Assembly: GCF_003855095.1 (NCBI RefSeq) | Contig: NZ_CP033972.1 | Coordinates: forward strand, 5,270,001 to 5,334,000 | Direction of reading: 5' to 3' | From: Gordonia insulae | GTDB taxonomy: Bacteria; Actinomycetota; Actinomycetes; Mycobacteriales; Mycobacteriaceae | DNA: 64,000 nt | Shown here: one piece after another, positions 27,310 to 35,693 of the stretch | Numbering within the stretch: position 1 is the first letter of the stretch | Layout: the number at the start of each line of letters is the position of its first letter | The notes under the pieces: generated by a model | Seen by the model: the letters and a program-made list of their open reading frames with translations, nothing else | Told to the model about the DNA's origin: nothing | Databases searched by the model: none | Translations under genes and position numbers: made by a program

Positions 27310-28757
27310 CGCGGTGTCTCGTCGACCTCGGCGGCGTTCAGCGCGCTGTGGCGCCGACCCCAGAGGAAGTAGAAGATCAGCGCCGCGCCGACCCAGATCC
27401 CGAAGAACAGGAAGGTGATCGGGGTCAGTCCGCTGAGAATCCAGATGCACGCGGCCACGGACAGGAACGGTGTGACCGGGTAGCCGGGAACCTTGAACGG
27501 GCGGGGCAGATCCGGCATCGTCCGACGCAGGATCACGACGCCGATCGAGACGACGATGAAGGCTGCGAGGGTGCCCACCGACACCAGATCCCACAGCTTG
27601 TCGATCGGCACGAAGCCACCGAGGATGCCGATGATCGCGCAGACGATGACGGTATTGTTCACCGGCACCATCGTTTTCGGGCTGACCTTGGAAAAGGTGG
27701 CGGGCAACAGGCCGTCCCGGCCCATCGCGAACAGGATCCGCGTCTGACCGTAGATCACCACGAGCGTCACCGAGAAGATCGAGATCACCGCGCCGGCGGC
27801 GATGATGGTGCCGACCCAGGTCGATCCGGTCACGGTGTTGGCCAATCGGGACAGGCTCGCGTCGTCCTCCGGATTGAAATCCGTCCAGGCCTGCGCGCCG
27901 ATCGAGGCGACCGCGGTCAACAGGTAGATGCTCACCACCACCACCAGTGCGCCGATGATCGCGCGGGGCATCGCGCGCTGCGGGTCCTTGACCTCGTCGC
28001 CAGCGGTGGACACGGCGTCGAGGCCGATGAACGTGAAGAAGATGACCGCGGCTGCCGAGGTGACACCGGCCATGCCCTCCGGCATGAAAGGGGAGAAGTG
28101 GCTGGAGGTGAACGCGGTCAGGCAGACCGCCGCGAACAGCAGCAGGACACCGATCTTGATCAGGACCATCACGGTGTTGACGAGGGCCGATTCGCTGGCC
28201 CCACGGACCAGGAGCAGCCCGCACAGGACGACGAGGATCACCGCGGGCAGGTTGACCCAGCCCGGGTCCTCGACGCCCCACGGCGCGGCGGCGAGTTGGT
28301 GGGGGATCGACCAGCCGAAGAGGTTGTTGATCAGTTCGTTGAGGTACTGACCCCAACCGATGGACGTCGCCGCGGCGGACACGCCGTACTCGAGCATCAG
28401 GCAGGCGCCGATTCCGACCGCGACCACTTCGCCGAGGGTCGCGTACGCATAGGAGTAACTCGATCCGGAAACGGGAACCGCGGACGCCATCTCCGCGTAG
28501 CAGATCGCGGCCAGTCCGGCGGCGACGCCGGCGATGATGAAGGAGATCAGCACCGCGGGGCCGGCCTTGCTGATGGCCTCCGGGACGACGATGAAGATAC
28601 CGGTGCCGACGGTGGCGCCGACCCCGAAGAGGGTCAACTGAAAGGTGCCGATGCTGCGGCTCAGATGGGGATCACCGGATGCGGACCCGGGCGCACCCGC
28701 ACCCACGACCGGCTTGCGTCGGAAGATCGTGCTCGAGATGGAGTGTGATTGCGTCAT
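27306..28757 (-). CDS. APC family amino acid permease (cationic amino acid transporter-like)
   Basis: A 483-residue polytopic protein with twelve predicted membrane segments. The first helix carries GVGATVGTGIFIVVP, the substrate-binding unwound region of APC carriers, and GLDAVSTAGDEVKDPQRAMPRAI is the conserved segment after helix 6 in the cationic amino acid transporter group. The ATG at 28757 follows AGGAGG by seven bases; seventeen codons upstream are rejected for that reason. It forms a two-gene operon with the stress protein and is divergent from the Mce-associated gene group. Confidence 0.87.
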   Translation of the reverse strand: MTQSHSISSTIFRRKPVVGAGAPGSASGDPHLSRSIGTFQLTLFGVGATVGTGIFIVVPEAISKAGPAVLISFIIAGVAAGLAAICYAEMASAVPVSGSSYSYAYATLGEVVAVGIGACLMLEYGVSAAATSIGWGQYLNELINNLFGWSIPHQLAAAPWGVEDPGWVNLPAVILVVLCGLLLVRGASESALVNTVMVLIKIGVLLLFAAVCLTAFTSSHFSPFMPEGMAGVTSAAAVIFFTFIGLDAVSTAGDEVKDPQRAMPRAIIGALVVVVSIYLLTAVASIGAQAWTDFNPEDDASLSRLANTVTGSTWVGTIIAAGAVISIFSVTLVVIYGQTRILFAMGRDGLLPATFSKVSPKTMVPVNNTVIVCAIIGILGGFVPIDKLWDLVSVGTLAAFIVVSIGVVILRRTMPDLPRPFKVPGYPVTPFLSVAACIWILSGLTPITFLFFGIWVGAALIFYFLWGRRHSALNAAEVDETPR

Positions 28758-28911
28758 GGCAGCGCCTCCTCGCAGGTAATTGATGATTGTGCGCCCTCGA
28801 CGGTCCACATGCAGGGCAAAGGTCGCAGATGGTCCGAAGTTCCGCCGATCGCCGACCGTTAGGGTGGAGTCGGCCGGCCGGGGGCGCCGGTCGTCGGGAG
28901 AGGACGAGTTG

Positions 28912-29493
28912 ATGGCCGAGGATGCCCGCCTCGACGCCGAGCGGGCCGCACGAGCCGGTTTGCGACGTGCGGTCGACGACCTGCGGGCCGCGGAAGTCGC
29001 GGCCGGGGTGCGGCGCCGGTCCCGGATCGCGTGGATCCTCCTGCCGATCGCGCTCGTCGCCGTGGTTGCCGCCGTCCTCGCCGTGACGATGTGGGTGCGG
29101 GCGGAGCGTGCCTACACCGACGCCGACTACCAACGCGCGGCGATCGCGCGCGTATCCCTGCTGCTGAGCCCGGACCATCGCCGACCCGATCAGGCACGCC
29201 GCATCCTCGACGGTGCCACCGGCGAGTTCCACGACGAGTTCGCCCAGTCGGCGGACGGTTTCACCCGCTTCATCCGGTCCCAGGGCACCGCGGCCACCGG
29301 AACGGTCGACGGAGCGGGTGTGTCCGGTCGATCGGGTGATCGGGCGACCGTGCTCGTCTCGGCGACCGTGGAATTCGAGAATGATTCCGGCGCAACGGGA
29401 ACGCCCGTCAACACGCGGCAGTTCCGTCTGCGGACCCTGCTGGTGCCCGCTGACGGTGAGCTCAAACTCGCGGCGGTGCAATACCTCCCATGA
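28912..29493 (+). CDS. Mce-associated-type membrane protein 1
   Basis: A 193-residue protein with an Ala/Arg-rich cytoplasmic N-terminus (about 1-38, likely helical), one membrane span (about 40-62) and an extracytoplasmic domain resembling Mce-associated (Mas) proteins, which share the fold of VirB8/NTF2-like domains. GAGAGGA precedes the ATG. A TAGGGT -10 box at 28860-28865 can serve the whole four-gene group. Its stop overlaps the next start (ATGA). No mce or yrbE genes are near. Confidence 0.65.
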   Translation: MAEDARLDAERAARAGLRRAVDDLRAAEVAAGVRRRSRIAWILLPIALVAVVAAVLAVTMWVRAERAYTDADYQRAAIARVSLLLSPDHRRPDQARRILDGATGEFHDEFAQSADGFTRFIRSQGTAATGTVDGAGVSGRSGDRATVLVSATVEFENDSGATGTPVNTRQFRLRTLLVPADGELKLAAVQYLP

Positions 29494-30023
29494 CCTCATC
29501 CACCCCGTCTGAGACCAGGACGACCGGCGGCACCCGTTCCGGCATCCTGTCGGTGAGATCGGCGATCGTCATCGTCACAGGCGCGACGATGGTGCTCGCG
29601 GTCGCGGTCGCCGCATTGATCTGGATGTGGCAGGTGTCGGTCACCGATGCCGCCACCGAGCGGAGCCGGGACGAACTGCGTCGTTCGGCGGGTGGGATCG
29701 TCGCGCAGGTCTTCTCGGTCGACGCCACCACGTGGCAGGACGATCGGGCCAGGGCCCGCGGACTGGTCGGCGGGGCGTTCGCCGCGCGGTACGCGACGGA
29801 ACTGACCCGGCCCCCGACGGCGGGTGCCCGCGCGGTCACCTGGACCCCGGAGATCGTCGGCATCATCGACGCCGGTCCCGACGAGGGTGAGGTGCTGATC
29901 CGGGCGAAGGTCGTCACGACTCCCGAGGCAGGTGCCGCGAGCACCGAACAGCGTTCGGTCACTGCGGGTTTCGAGCGGACCGGCGACCGATGGGTCCTGA
30001 CGCGGGTGGGAGTCGTGTCGTGA
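29490..30023 (+). CDS. Mce-associated-type membrane protein 2
   Basis: A 177-residue single-span protein: a 22-residue Ser/Thr-rich N-terminus, a membrane segment at about 24-47 (SAIVIVTGATMVLAVAVAAL), then an exposed domain ending TAGFERTGDRWVLTRVGVVS, the final strand typical of Mas/NTF2-like proteins. It begins within the stop codon of gene 1 and ends within the start codon of gene 3 (GTGA). Confidence 0.63.
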   Translation: MTSSTPSETRTTGGTRSGILSVRSAIVIVTGATMVLAVAVAALIWMWQVSVTDAATERSRDELRRSAGGIVAQVFSVDATTWQDDRARARGLVGGAFAARYATELTRPPTAGARAVTWTPEIVGIIDAGPDEGEVLIRAKVVTTPEAGAASTEQRSVTAGFERTGDRWVLTRVGVVS

Positions 30024-30637
30024 GCGCGGAGCGCGACGATCGCCTGGCCGTCGCGCGCGCGAGGGTCGAGGACGCGACCCGTGCCGCCCGGACGGCGCGG
30101 ATCGCCGCCGCGGATCCGTTGCGCGAACGGGCCCGGCGCCGGACGCGCCACCTCCGTATCGGTGTGGCCGTGGTCGGCGTGCTCGCTGTAGCGGTCGGGG
30201 CGGTGGCGATCGGTCTGGCGGTGCACAATCGCGCTGCGGCCGAGCGCAGTGCTGCCGCGGACGACGCGCTGGCCGCCTCCCGCACCGCGATCACCACGCT
30301 GCTGACCGCGGACCCCGCCGACCCCGCGGGGTACGTCGACCACGCGCTCGCGGTCACCACCGGCGATCAGCACGAGCGGCTGGCGACGGCGCGCGACGCG
30401 CTCGCCGCGGAGATCGGCGCCCAGGAACGGCCCAGCAGCGGACAGGTGCTGTCGGCCGGTCTCGTCACCGACCCTCCCTCCGACGACGTCGGCGCGGAGG
30501 CGACGGTGCTGATGGTTGCGGAGGCGACCGACCCGCAGCTGGTCGGCGGGGACCGGCAGGACAGTCGGGTCACCGTCGAGGTGACGATGACCCGCACCGA
30601 TTCCGGGTGGTCCATCAGCTCGGCGGGGATGGCATGA
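30020..30637 (+). CDS. Mce-associated-type membrane protein 3
   Basis: A 205-residue protein with an Arg/Ala-rich helical N-terminus (about 1-45), one membrane span (about 47-68) and an exposed domain that ends VEVTMTRTDSGWSISSAGMA. I chose the GTG that overlaps the previous stop (GTGA) rather than the ATG 10 codons upstream, because all four genes of this group are joined by 4-base overlaps. Confidence 0.62.
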   Translation: MSAERDDRLAVARARVEDATRAARTARIAAADPLRERARRRTRHLRIGVAVVGVLAVAVGAVAIGLAVHNRAAAERSAAADDALAASRTAITTLLTADPADPAGYVDHALAVTTGDQHERLATARDALAAEIGAQERPSSGQVLSAGLVTDPPSDDVGAEATVLMVAEATDPQLVGGDRQDSRVTVEVTMTRTDSGWSISSAGMA

Positions 30638-31185
30638 CCGGCCGCGCGCACCTGTCGTCCCGCGGCCGGCGCTGGGTGGCGGTCGGTATCGCGGTCGCGC
30701 TCATCGCCACCGTGGTGGCGATCGCCGGTGTCGTCGGTGCCGCACGCGCCCGGCCCGTCCCAGACGAGCATCAGCGCACTGCCCTGCTCAGCGCGACCCG
30801 GGACGCGGTCACGGCGGTGATGACCTTCGCGCCCGACGACTCCCCCGCCGACCGGGACGCGGTCGCCGGACACCTGACCGCCCCGCTGCTCCCGGCCTAT
30901 CGCGGCGCGGGACCCGACGTGGTGCTGCCCGGGGCGGTCGCGAGCGGACTGGGCATGTCGGCACGAGTGGTCGGCGTGGGGGTCAACGCCTACGCCGCGG
31001 ATCAGGCCCAGGTGATCGTGTTCGTCGATCAGACTGTCCGGCTCCCGGGCGGAGACGGTGCCGGCGGAGCGCCCGACGTGCAGACCGGTCAGCACACCCC
31101 TACCGCTCGGTGGGCCACTATGCGTAATGTCGAGGGCAATTGGCGGCTCGCCGACCTGGAAATGGTCGGCGACGTCACCCGATAG
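30634..31185 (+). CDS. Mce-associated-type membrane protein 4
   Basis: A 183-residue protein with a short basic N-terminus, a membrane span at about 14-36 and a domain ending ATMRNVEGNWRLADLEMVGD, the same tail logic as its three partners. The N-terminal start overlaps gene 3 (ATGA). Two hairpins after the stop suggest that transcription ends here. Confidence 0.62.
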   Translation: MTGRAHLSSRGRRWVAVGIAVALIATVVAIAGVVGAARARPVPDEHQRTALLSATRDAVTAVMTFAPDDSPADRDAVAGHLTAPLLPAYRGAGPDVVLPGAVASGLGMSARVVGVGVNAYAADQAQVIVFVDQTVRLPGGDGAGGAPDVQTGQHTPTARWATMRNVEGNWRLADLEMVGDVTR

Positions 31186-31226
31186 GGGGGTCACATACCC
31201 CCGGGCCTGCCCGGCTGAGGCAGGCC
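31186..31226 (+). terminator. two small stem-loops after the four-gene group
   Basis: GGGGGT/ACCCCC (31186-31191 with 31197-31202, 5-base loop) directly follows the stop, then GGCCTGC/GCAGGCC (31204-31210 with 31220-31226). No T-tract. A weak terminator is likely. Confidence 0.4.
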
Positions 31227-31300
31227 GTCGCGCACGGCGGGGATCGCCGGTACCGCGGCTGGATTCCGTCATGGAAGGACACGCGTATGGAGGGACGGCG

Positions 31301-32515
31301 ATGAGTGGGGCACCCGCGGGTGTGGTCGTGGTCGGTGCGGGGCTCGGAGGTATCCGCGTCGCGGAGAGCCTGCGCGCCAACGGTTACACCGGTCCGATCA
31401 CGCTGATCGGCGCAGAGGCGCATCCGCCGTATGACCGGCCGCCGTTGTCGAAGTCGGTGCTGTTGGGCAAGGACGACCGGGTCGACCTCAAGCCGACGGA
31501 GTATTTCGCCGAGTCGTCGATCGAGCTGCGGATGGGGGAGCGCGTCAGCGCGATCTCACCCGATGACCATACGGTCACCATCGAGCGACCCGACGACCCG
31601 GCGCACAGCGAGACCATGGTCTACGACGCGCTGGTCCTCGCCACCGGCCTCACCCCGCGCGCGCTGCCCGGCACCGAGGGCGTGCAGGGTGTCCACGTGC
31701 TGCGCACCATCGACGACGCGCTCACCCTGCGCGGCGAGATCGACTCGGCGGCACGTGCTGTGGTGATCGGTGCCGGATTCATCGGCTGCGAGGTGGCGGC
31801 GAGCCTGAACCAGCGTGGACTCTCGGTGACGTTGGTCGAGCCGGCGCCGACCCCGCTCGCCGCCGCTCTCGGAACCGAGGTCGGGGCATTGGTCACCCGA
31901 CTGCACCAGGCCAACGGGGTCGATGTGCGTACCGGCGTCGGGGTGGAGGAGATCGTCGACGACGGCACCGCGGTGACCGGTGTCAGGCTGGCCGACGGAA
32001 CCGCCCTCGACGCCGACCTGGTGGTCGTCGGGATCGGGTCCATCCCGGTCGTCGACTACCTCGACGGCTCCGGGATCGAGCTCGCTCCGCGCGAATCGGG
32101 TGGCGGCATCGCCTGCGACGCGCGCGGCGCGACGTCGGCGCCGGATGTCTATGCGCTGGGTGACGTGGCGAACTGGGCCACCGGCGACGGCGGCACCCGC
32201 CGCGTCGAGCACTGGACGCACACCGTCGAGCAGGCCACCGAGGTCGCTCATCGAATCGCGCAGAGCGACAACATGATCCCGGCGGCACCGGCCTACTTCT
32301 GGAGCGACCAGTACGGGCTCAAGATCCAGGTGCTCGGGCGCCCGGCGCCCACCGATGAGCTGCATCTCGTCGACGACGACGGCACAAAGTTCCTGGCGTA
32401 TTACAGCCGCGACGGTCTGCTGACCGCCGTGGTCGGCGCGGGCAAGGTCGGCGCGGTCATGAAGACCCGGCCCAAGTTGCTGACGCCCACGCCGATCGCC
32501 GACGTACTCGAATGA
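31301..32515 (+). CDS. FAD-dependent ferredoxin reductase
   Basis: A 404-residue NAD(P)H:ferredoxin reductase of the putidaredoxin reductase type. GAGLGGIRVAESLR (residues 9-22) is the FAD fold, PPYDRPPLSK is the family hallmark, VIGAGFIGCEVAASL is the NAD fold, and YALGDVANW is the second FAD motif; a reductase C-terminal domain follows. Such proteins pass electrons from NAD(P)H to ferredoxins that feed P450s or ring hydroxylases. No ferredoxin lies beside it. In M. tuberculosis Rv0688, between str and mycofactocin genes, is the likely counterpart. GGAGGG precedes the ATG, which decides between two in-frame ATGs. Confidence 0.88.
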   Translation: MSGAPAGVVVVGAGLGGIRVAESLRANGYTGPITLIGAEAHPPYDRPPLSKSVLLGKDDRVDLKPTEYFAESSIELRMGERVSAISPDDHTVTIERPDDPAHSETMVYDALVLATGLTPRALPGTEGVQGVHVLRTIDDALTLRGEIDSAARAVVIGAGFIGCEVAASLNQRGLSVTLVEPAPTPLAAALGTEVGALVTRLHQANGVDVRTGVGVEEIVDDGTAVTGVRLADGTALDADLVVVGIGSIPVVDYLDGSGIELAPRESGGGIACDARGATSAPDVYALGDVANWATGDGGTRRVEHWTHTVEQATEVAHRIAQSDNMIPAAPAYFWSDQYGLKIQVLGRPAPTDELHLVDDDGTKFLAYYSRDGLLTAVVGAGKVGAVMKTRPKLLTPTPIADVLE

Positions 32516-32534
32516 CGCCGGCGCCGGGAACGGA

Positions 32535-33248
32535 GTGAGCGGGCCTGTCATTGCCGCGGTCGACGAGCTCGCCGATCCGGTGCGGGCCGCCGGCTCGGCC
32601 CGGTTCTTCAAGACCGGGCCGGGCGACTACGGCGAGGGCGACGTGTTCGTCGGCGTGACCGTGCCGCAGCTCCGCAAGGTGGCCAAGCGTTTTCGCGGTA
32701 CCGAACCCGAGACGGTTCGGGAGCTGCTGGCCTCACCGATCCATGAACATCGCCTGGTCGCGCTGTTCCTGCTGCGTGCCGAGTTCGATCGGGCGGTCGG
32801 CGACGCGGCGCGGGCGGCCTGGGTGGACCTGTACCGGGATGCGCTGTTCGCCGGCCGGGTGGACAACTGGGATCTCGTCGACGCATCGGCCGACCCGATC
32901 CTGGGCGAGTGGCTGGTCGCGCGGGGTGATCACGGACCGCTGGTGGACTTGGCGGCGGAGGAGGACCTGTGGCGCCGGCGCGCCGCGATCGTGGCCACTT
33001 TCGCCTTCCTCAAACGTGGTGACCCGGATGCGACGCTCGCCGTCGTTCCGTTGGTTCTCGACGACCGGCGCGACCTGATCCAGAAGGCGTCCGGGTGGAT
33101 GTTGCGCGAACTCGGCAAACGGGTGGACCGAGCGCTGCTGATGAGGTTCCTGAACGGTCGCGCCCCCGAGATGGGCCGTACCGCATTGAGTTACGCGATC
33201 GAACATCTCGACCCGGAGGACCGGGCGCGCCTGCGCGCGTTGCGGTGA
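32535..33248 (+). CDS. DNA alkylation repair protein (AlkD-like HEAT repeats)
   Basis: A 237-residue all-helical protein of the DNA alkylation repair family (AlkC/AlkD type). It shows FFKTGPGDYGEGDVFVGVTVPQLRKVAK at the N-terminus, VDNWDLVDASA, a catalytic-type Trp/Asp region and RRRAAIVATF, LIQKASGWMLRELGK in the C-terminal repeats. AlkD glycosylases excise 3- and 7-alkylpurines without base flipping. The GTG start lies 19 bases after the reductase stop with GGAACGGAG upstream, so it likely shares that transcript. Confidence 0.87.
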   Translation: MSGPVIAAVDELADPVRAAGSARFFKTGPGDYGEGDVFVGVTVPQLRKVAKRFRGTEPETVRELLASPIHEHRLVALFLLRAEFDRAVGDAARAAWVDLYRDALFAGRVDNWDLVDASADPILGEWLVARGDHGPLVDLAAEEDLWRRRAAIVATFAFLKRGDPDATLAVVPLVLDDRRDLIQKASGWMLRELGKRVDRALLMRFLNGRAPEMGRTALSYAIEHLDPEDRARLRALR

Positions 33249-33272
33249 CGTCGCCGGGTCAGTGGTGCGATA

Positions 33273-33647
33273 TCAGGACTTCGGTGCCGACCGGAAGACC
33301 TTGACCGCGGCCCAGATCATCGGGAACTGCAGCGGCAGGCGTCCGATCGCGATGGCGCGCATGGCCGCCGGCTTGTCCTTCCACAGTCGCACCATGTTGA
33401 TGTTCGCCGGATAGACCGCGACGAACAAGGCGACGGCGAGCGCGGCGGCGGTGCGTCGGGTCCGGGGGGCCAGCAGTCCCGCACCGATCGCGACCTCGGC
33501 GACGCCGGAGGCGTAGGTGAGGGTCCGGGCATCGCCGGGGATCTCTTCGGGGATGATCTCGTCGAACGGCTTGGGCACCACGAAATGCAGTGTGCCCATG
33601 GTCAGCAGCGAGCCCGCCATCACGCGAGTCAATCGGTCCGGAGTCAT
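33273..33647 (-). CDS. DoxX-like membrane protein
   Basis: A 124-residue membrane protein with about four hydrophobic helices, beginning MTPDRLTRVMAGSLLTMGTLHFVVP, with FDEIIPEEIPGDARTLTYASGVAEVAIG and YPANINMVRLWKDKP, features of the DoxX/DUF4267-like group. Function unknown; related proteins have been tied to redox stress. The ATG at 33647 is chosen for the AAGGG seven bases upstream. It lies 55 bases downstream of the KshB-like gene on the same strand, probably co-transcribed. Confidence 0.72.
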   Translation of the reverse strand: MTPDRLTRVMAGSLLTMGTLHFVVPKPFDEIIPEEIPGDARTLTYASGVAEVAIGAGLLAPRTRRTAAALAVALFVAVYPANINMVRLWKDKPAAMRAIAIGRLPLQFPMIWAAVKVFRSAPKS

Positions 33648-33702
33648 GCGTGAGCCCTTCGTCGTGGGTGCGTCCATCGGGTGATCCGCCCGGCTGCGTG
33701 TG

Positions 33703-34758
33703 TCAGAACTCGATCTTCAACGCATCCGAGGTGGGGTGCGCCTGGCAGCCGAGGATGTAGCCGTCGGCGATGTCCTCCGGGTCGAGCGCACCGGTGTTCT
33801 CCATCTCGACCGTACCCTCTGTGAGGGTGCATGCGCACGAACCACATTCGCCTTCCTGGCACGAATACGGGGCGTCGAGCCCGGCGGCCAGCATCACGTC
33901 GATCAGCGATCGCTTGCGCGGCCAGCGCAGGTTGTGGGTCTCACCGTCGAGTTCCACCTCGACCTGTGCGGCCTCGGCGTCCTCGGCCTCGCTGACCTCG
34001 TCGAGTTCGACGTCGGCGAAGGGGTCGCCCGACAGCGAGTTGTAGACCTCGGTGTGCACGTTGTGGTGCGGGAAACCCGCTCCGGCAAGGCCTTTGTGGA
34101 CGGCGTCCATGAACGGCCCGGGACCGCACATGTAGGCGGTGTGATCGGCGAATGCCCGGAACGTGGTGGCGAGCGCCCTGTCGTCGGGGAGGCCCTGCAG
34201 CGTTTCGAGCCAGTGGATCAGGGTGAGCCGGTCGGCGTGTGCGCGTTGCAGCTCTCGCAGCTCCGCGGCGAAGATGACATCGTCGATCCCGCGGTTGGCG
34301 TAGAAGAAGGTGATCGGTGCGGTGCCTGCGTGAAGTGCGGCCTTGAGGATCGACATCACCGGGGTGACCCCGCTGCCGGCCGCGATGAGCAGCAGCTTGG
34401 TGTCGAGTTCCTTGGGTGTGAAGACACCCGACGGCGGCAGCACCTCGATGCGCGAGCCGGGTGTCAGGTTGTCGCAGACCCAGTTGGAGCCGTATCCGTC
34501 GACGGTGCGCTTGACGGTGACCTTCGGCAGCTGATCCGTACGCGGTGACGACGCCAGTGAATAGCATCGTGCGACCGAGCCGGTCCGATCACTGGGGATT
34601 CGCAGGGTCAGGAACTGTCCCGGCTTGTAGTCGGTGAACGACTCGCTGTGGGAGTCCGGCACCTCGAAGACGACCGACCTCGCGTCGGCGGTCTCCTCGA
34701 TGACCTCGGCAACGGTCAGGATCACGCTGCGCGAGCCATGCGGGGTCAGCTCGGTCAT
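33703..34758 (-). CDS. kshB: 3-ketosteroid 9-alpha-hydroxylase reductase component (KshB-like)
   Basis: A 351-residue flavodoxin-reductase-type protein. The order is FAD domain (RCYSLASSP near 64), NAD domain (AAGSGVTPVMS near 125-135), then a plant-type [2Fe-2S] domain with cysteines 300, 305, 308 and 338. The sequence follows M. tuberculosis KshB (Rv3571) over its whole length, including TGSVARCYSL and the YNSL/FKSL-DPFA segment. KshB feeds electrons from NADH to the Rieske oxygenase KshA, which opens the sterol B ring. A perfect KstR-type palindrome lies 72 bases upstream. A phenol or other hydroxylase reductase is the alternative. Confidence 0.82.
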   Translation of the reverse strand: MTELTPHGSRSVILTVAEVIEETADARSVVFEVPDSHSESFTDYKPGQFLTLRIPSDRTGSVARCYSLASSPRTDQLPKVTVKRTVDGYGSNWVCDNLTPGSRIEVLPPSGVFTPKELDTKLLLIAAGSGVTPVMSILKAALHAGTAPITFFYANRGIDDVIFAAELRELQRAHADRLTLIHWLETLQGLPDDRALATTFRAFADHTAYMCGPGPFMDAVHKGLAGAGFPHHNVHTEVYNSLSGDPFADVELDEVSEAEDAEAAQVEVELDGETHNLRWPRKRSLIDVMLAAGLDAPYSCQEGECGSCACTLTEGTVEMENTGALDPEDIADGYILGCQAHPTSDALKIEF

Positions 34759-34829
34759 CACTCGTCACCTCTCCACAATCGTCTCCCAGCTGCGATAGCA
34801 CCCGCATCGCAGCTGTTCAGGACGTAAAT

Positions 34830-34843
34830 TAGAACACGTTCTA
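34830..34843. promoter_or_regulatory. KstR-type operator upstream of kshB
   Basis: TAGAACACGTTCTA is a perfect 14-bp palindrome and fits the KstR consensus TNNAACNNGTTNNA, known for sterol-degradation genes in mycobacteria and rhodococci. It lies between the mftR stop and the kshB start, 72 bases before kshB. Confidence 0.75.
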
Positions 34844-34869
34844 GTGGAGTCTACCGCAGTGTCCGCCGA

Positions 34870-35490
34870 TCATGACAGCGCGTCCACTCCCTGCGCAAGG
34901 GTACGGCTACCGGCGACGATGAGCGCCTCGAGGTCGGCGTCGGGGTGCGTCAGCCACTGGTCGTACGCGGCCAGGGCGGTTCCCAGGCACAACCAGGCGA
35001 TCGTCTGGGGGAGATGGGCGTGCTCGTCGAGTCCGAGCCGGTGGGCGCAGAACTCCGCGATCACCTGTCGCCATTCGGCGTACATGAGCATCGAATGGGC
35101 CTGCAGGGCGGGCACTCCGAGCAGGAGTGACATCCGTCGACGATGGCCGGCGAGCTCGGTGGCCGGGACGTCGTTGAAGGAGATCAGGGCTCGGCGCAGG
35201 GCGTCCGCGATCGGGAGGTCGTCGGGGATCTCGGCGAGCAGGGTGCGCATCTCGGCCAGATGTGAGTCGAAGTCGCCCCAGGCGATCGCGTTCTTCGACG
35301 GGTAATAGCGGAAGAGGGTGCGACGCGCGACGCCGACCGCGTCCGCCACGTCGTCGACGCTGGTGTCCTCGAAACCCTTGGCGGTGAACAGATCGATGGC
35401 GACAGCGCTGATCTCGGCACGTGAGGTCACGGGTCGGCGGCCCGGCTGGGTGGTGCGAGCTGTCGGTGTCATCGCGTCCGATGGTGTCAT
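34870..35490 (-). CDS. mftR: mycofactocin system TetR regulator
   Basis: A 206-residue TetR protein with the helix-turn-helix at about 30-75 (TSVDDVADAVGVARRTLFRYYPSKNA), the pattern of the MftR family. Characterised MftR represses the mft operon and is released by long-chain acyl-CoA. It is divergent from mftA with a 110-base shared spacer, the standard arrangement. I chose the ATG at 35490 (AGGTGACG before it) over a GTG two codons upstream. Confidence 0.9.
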   Translation of the reverse strand: MTPSDAMTPTARTTQPGRRPVTSRAEISAVAIDLFTAKGFEDTSVDDVADAVGVARRTLFRYYPSKNAIAWGDFDSHLAEMRTLLAEIPDDLPIADALRRALISFNDVPATELAGHRRRMSLLLGVPALQAHSMLMYAEWRQVIAEFCAHRLGLDEHAHLPQTIAWLCLGTALAAYDQWLTHPDADLEALIVAGSRTLAQGVDALS

Positions 35491-35549
35491 CGTCACCTGT
35501 CCAGAAGGTCAGTTTTGGGTTCGGGGTGTTTTTATGCACCGAGTGCCAT

Positions 35550-35574
35550 TATAGTATCTGGTGATCCGCATCAC
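35550..35574 (+). promoter_or_regulatory. mftA promoter and candidate MftR operator
   Basis: A TATAGT -10 box (35550-35555) is followed by the inverted repeat GTGAT-CCGC-ATCAC (35561-35574), which would sit at the transcription start about 40 bases before mftA. A repressor there would block initiation. The assignment to MftR is from position only. Confidence 0.45.
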
Positions 35575-35600
35575 TACCGAGAGAAATGGGAGGTTGGATC

Positions 35601-35693
35601 ATGGCCGATCAGGTATCCGCTCAGGAGAACGAACTCGTGGGCGAATCGCTCGTCGAAGAGGTGTCGATCGACGGGATGTGCGGGGTCTACTGA
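35601..35693 (+). CDS. mftA: mycofactocin precursor peptide
   Basis: A 30-codon gene. The peptide begins MADQVSAQENELVGESLVEE and ends in the invariant IDGMCGVY. The last Val-Tyr pair is the part that becomes the redox core: MftC decarboxylates the Tyr and cross-links it to Val, and MftE then releases it. GGGAGG lies 6-11 bases before the ATG. The stop overlaps the mftB ATG (TGATG), so translation is coupled. Confidence 0.96.
   Translation: MADQVSAQENELVGESLVEEVSIDGMCGVY

Noticed and set aside
26425..28356. Fusion of the universal stress protein with the permease region on the minus strand.
   Set aside because: The frame is open upstream of 27309 but the permease is read in another frame with clear APC motifs; the ATGA overlap marks two separate genes.
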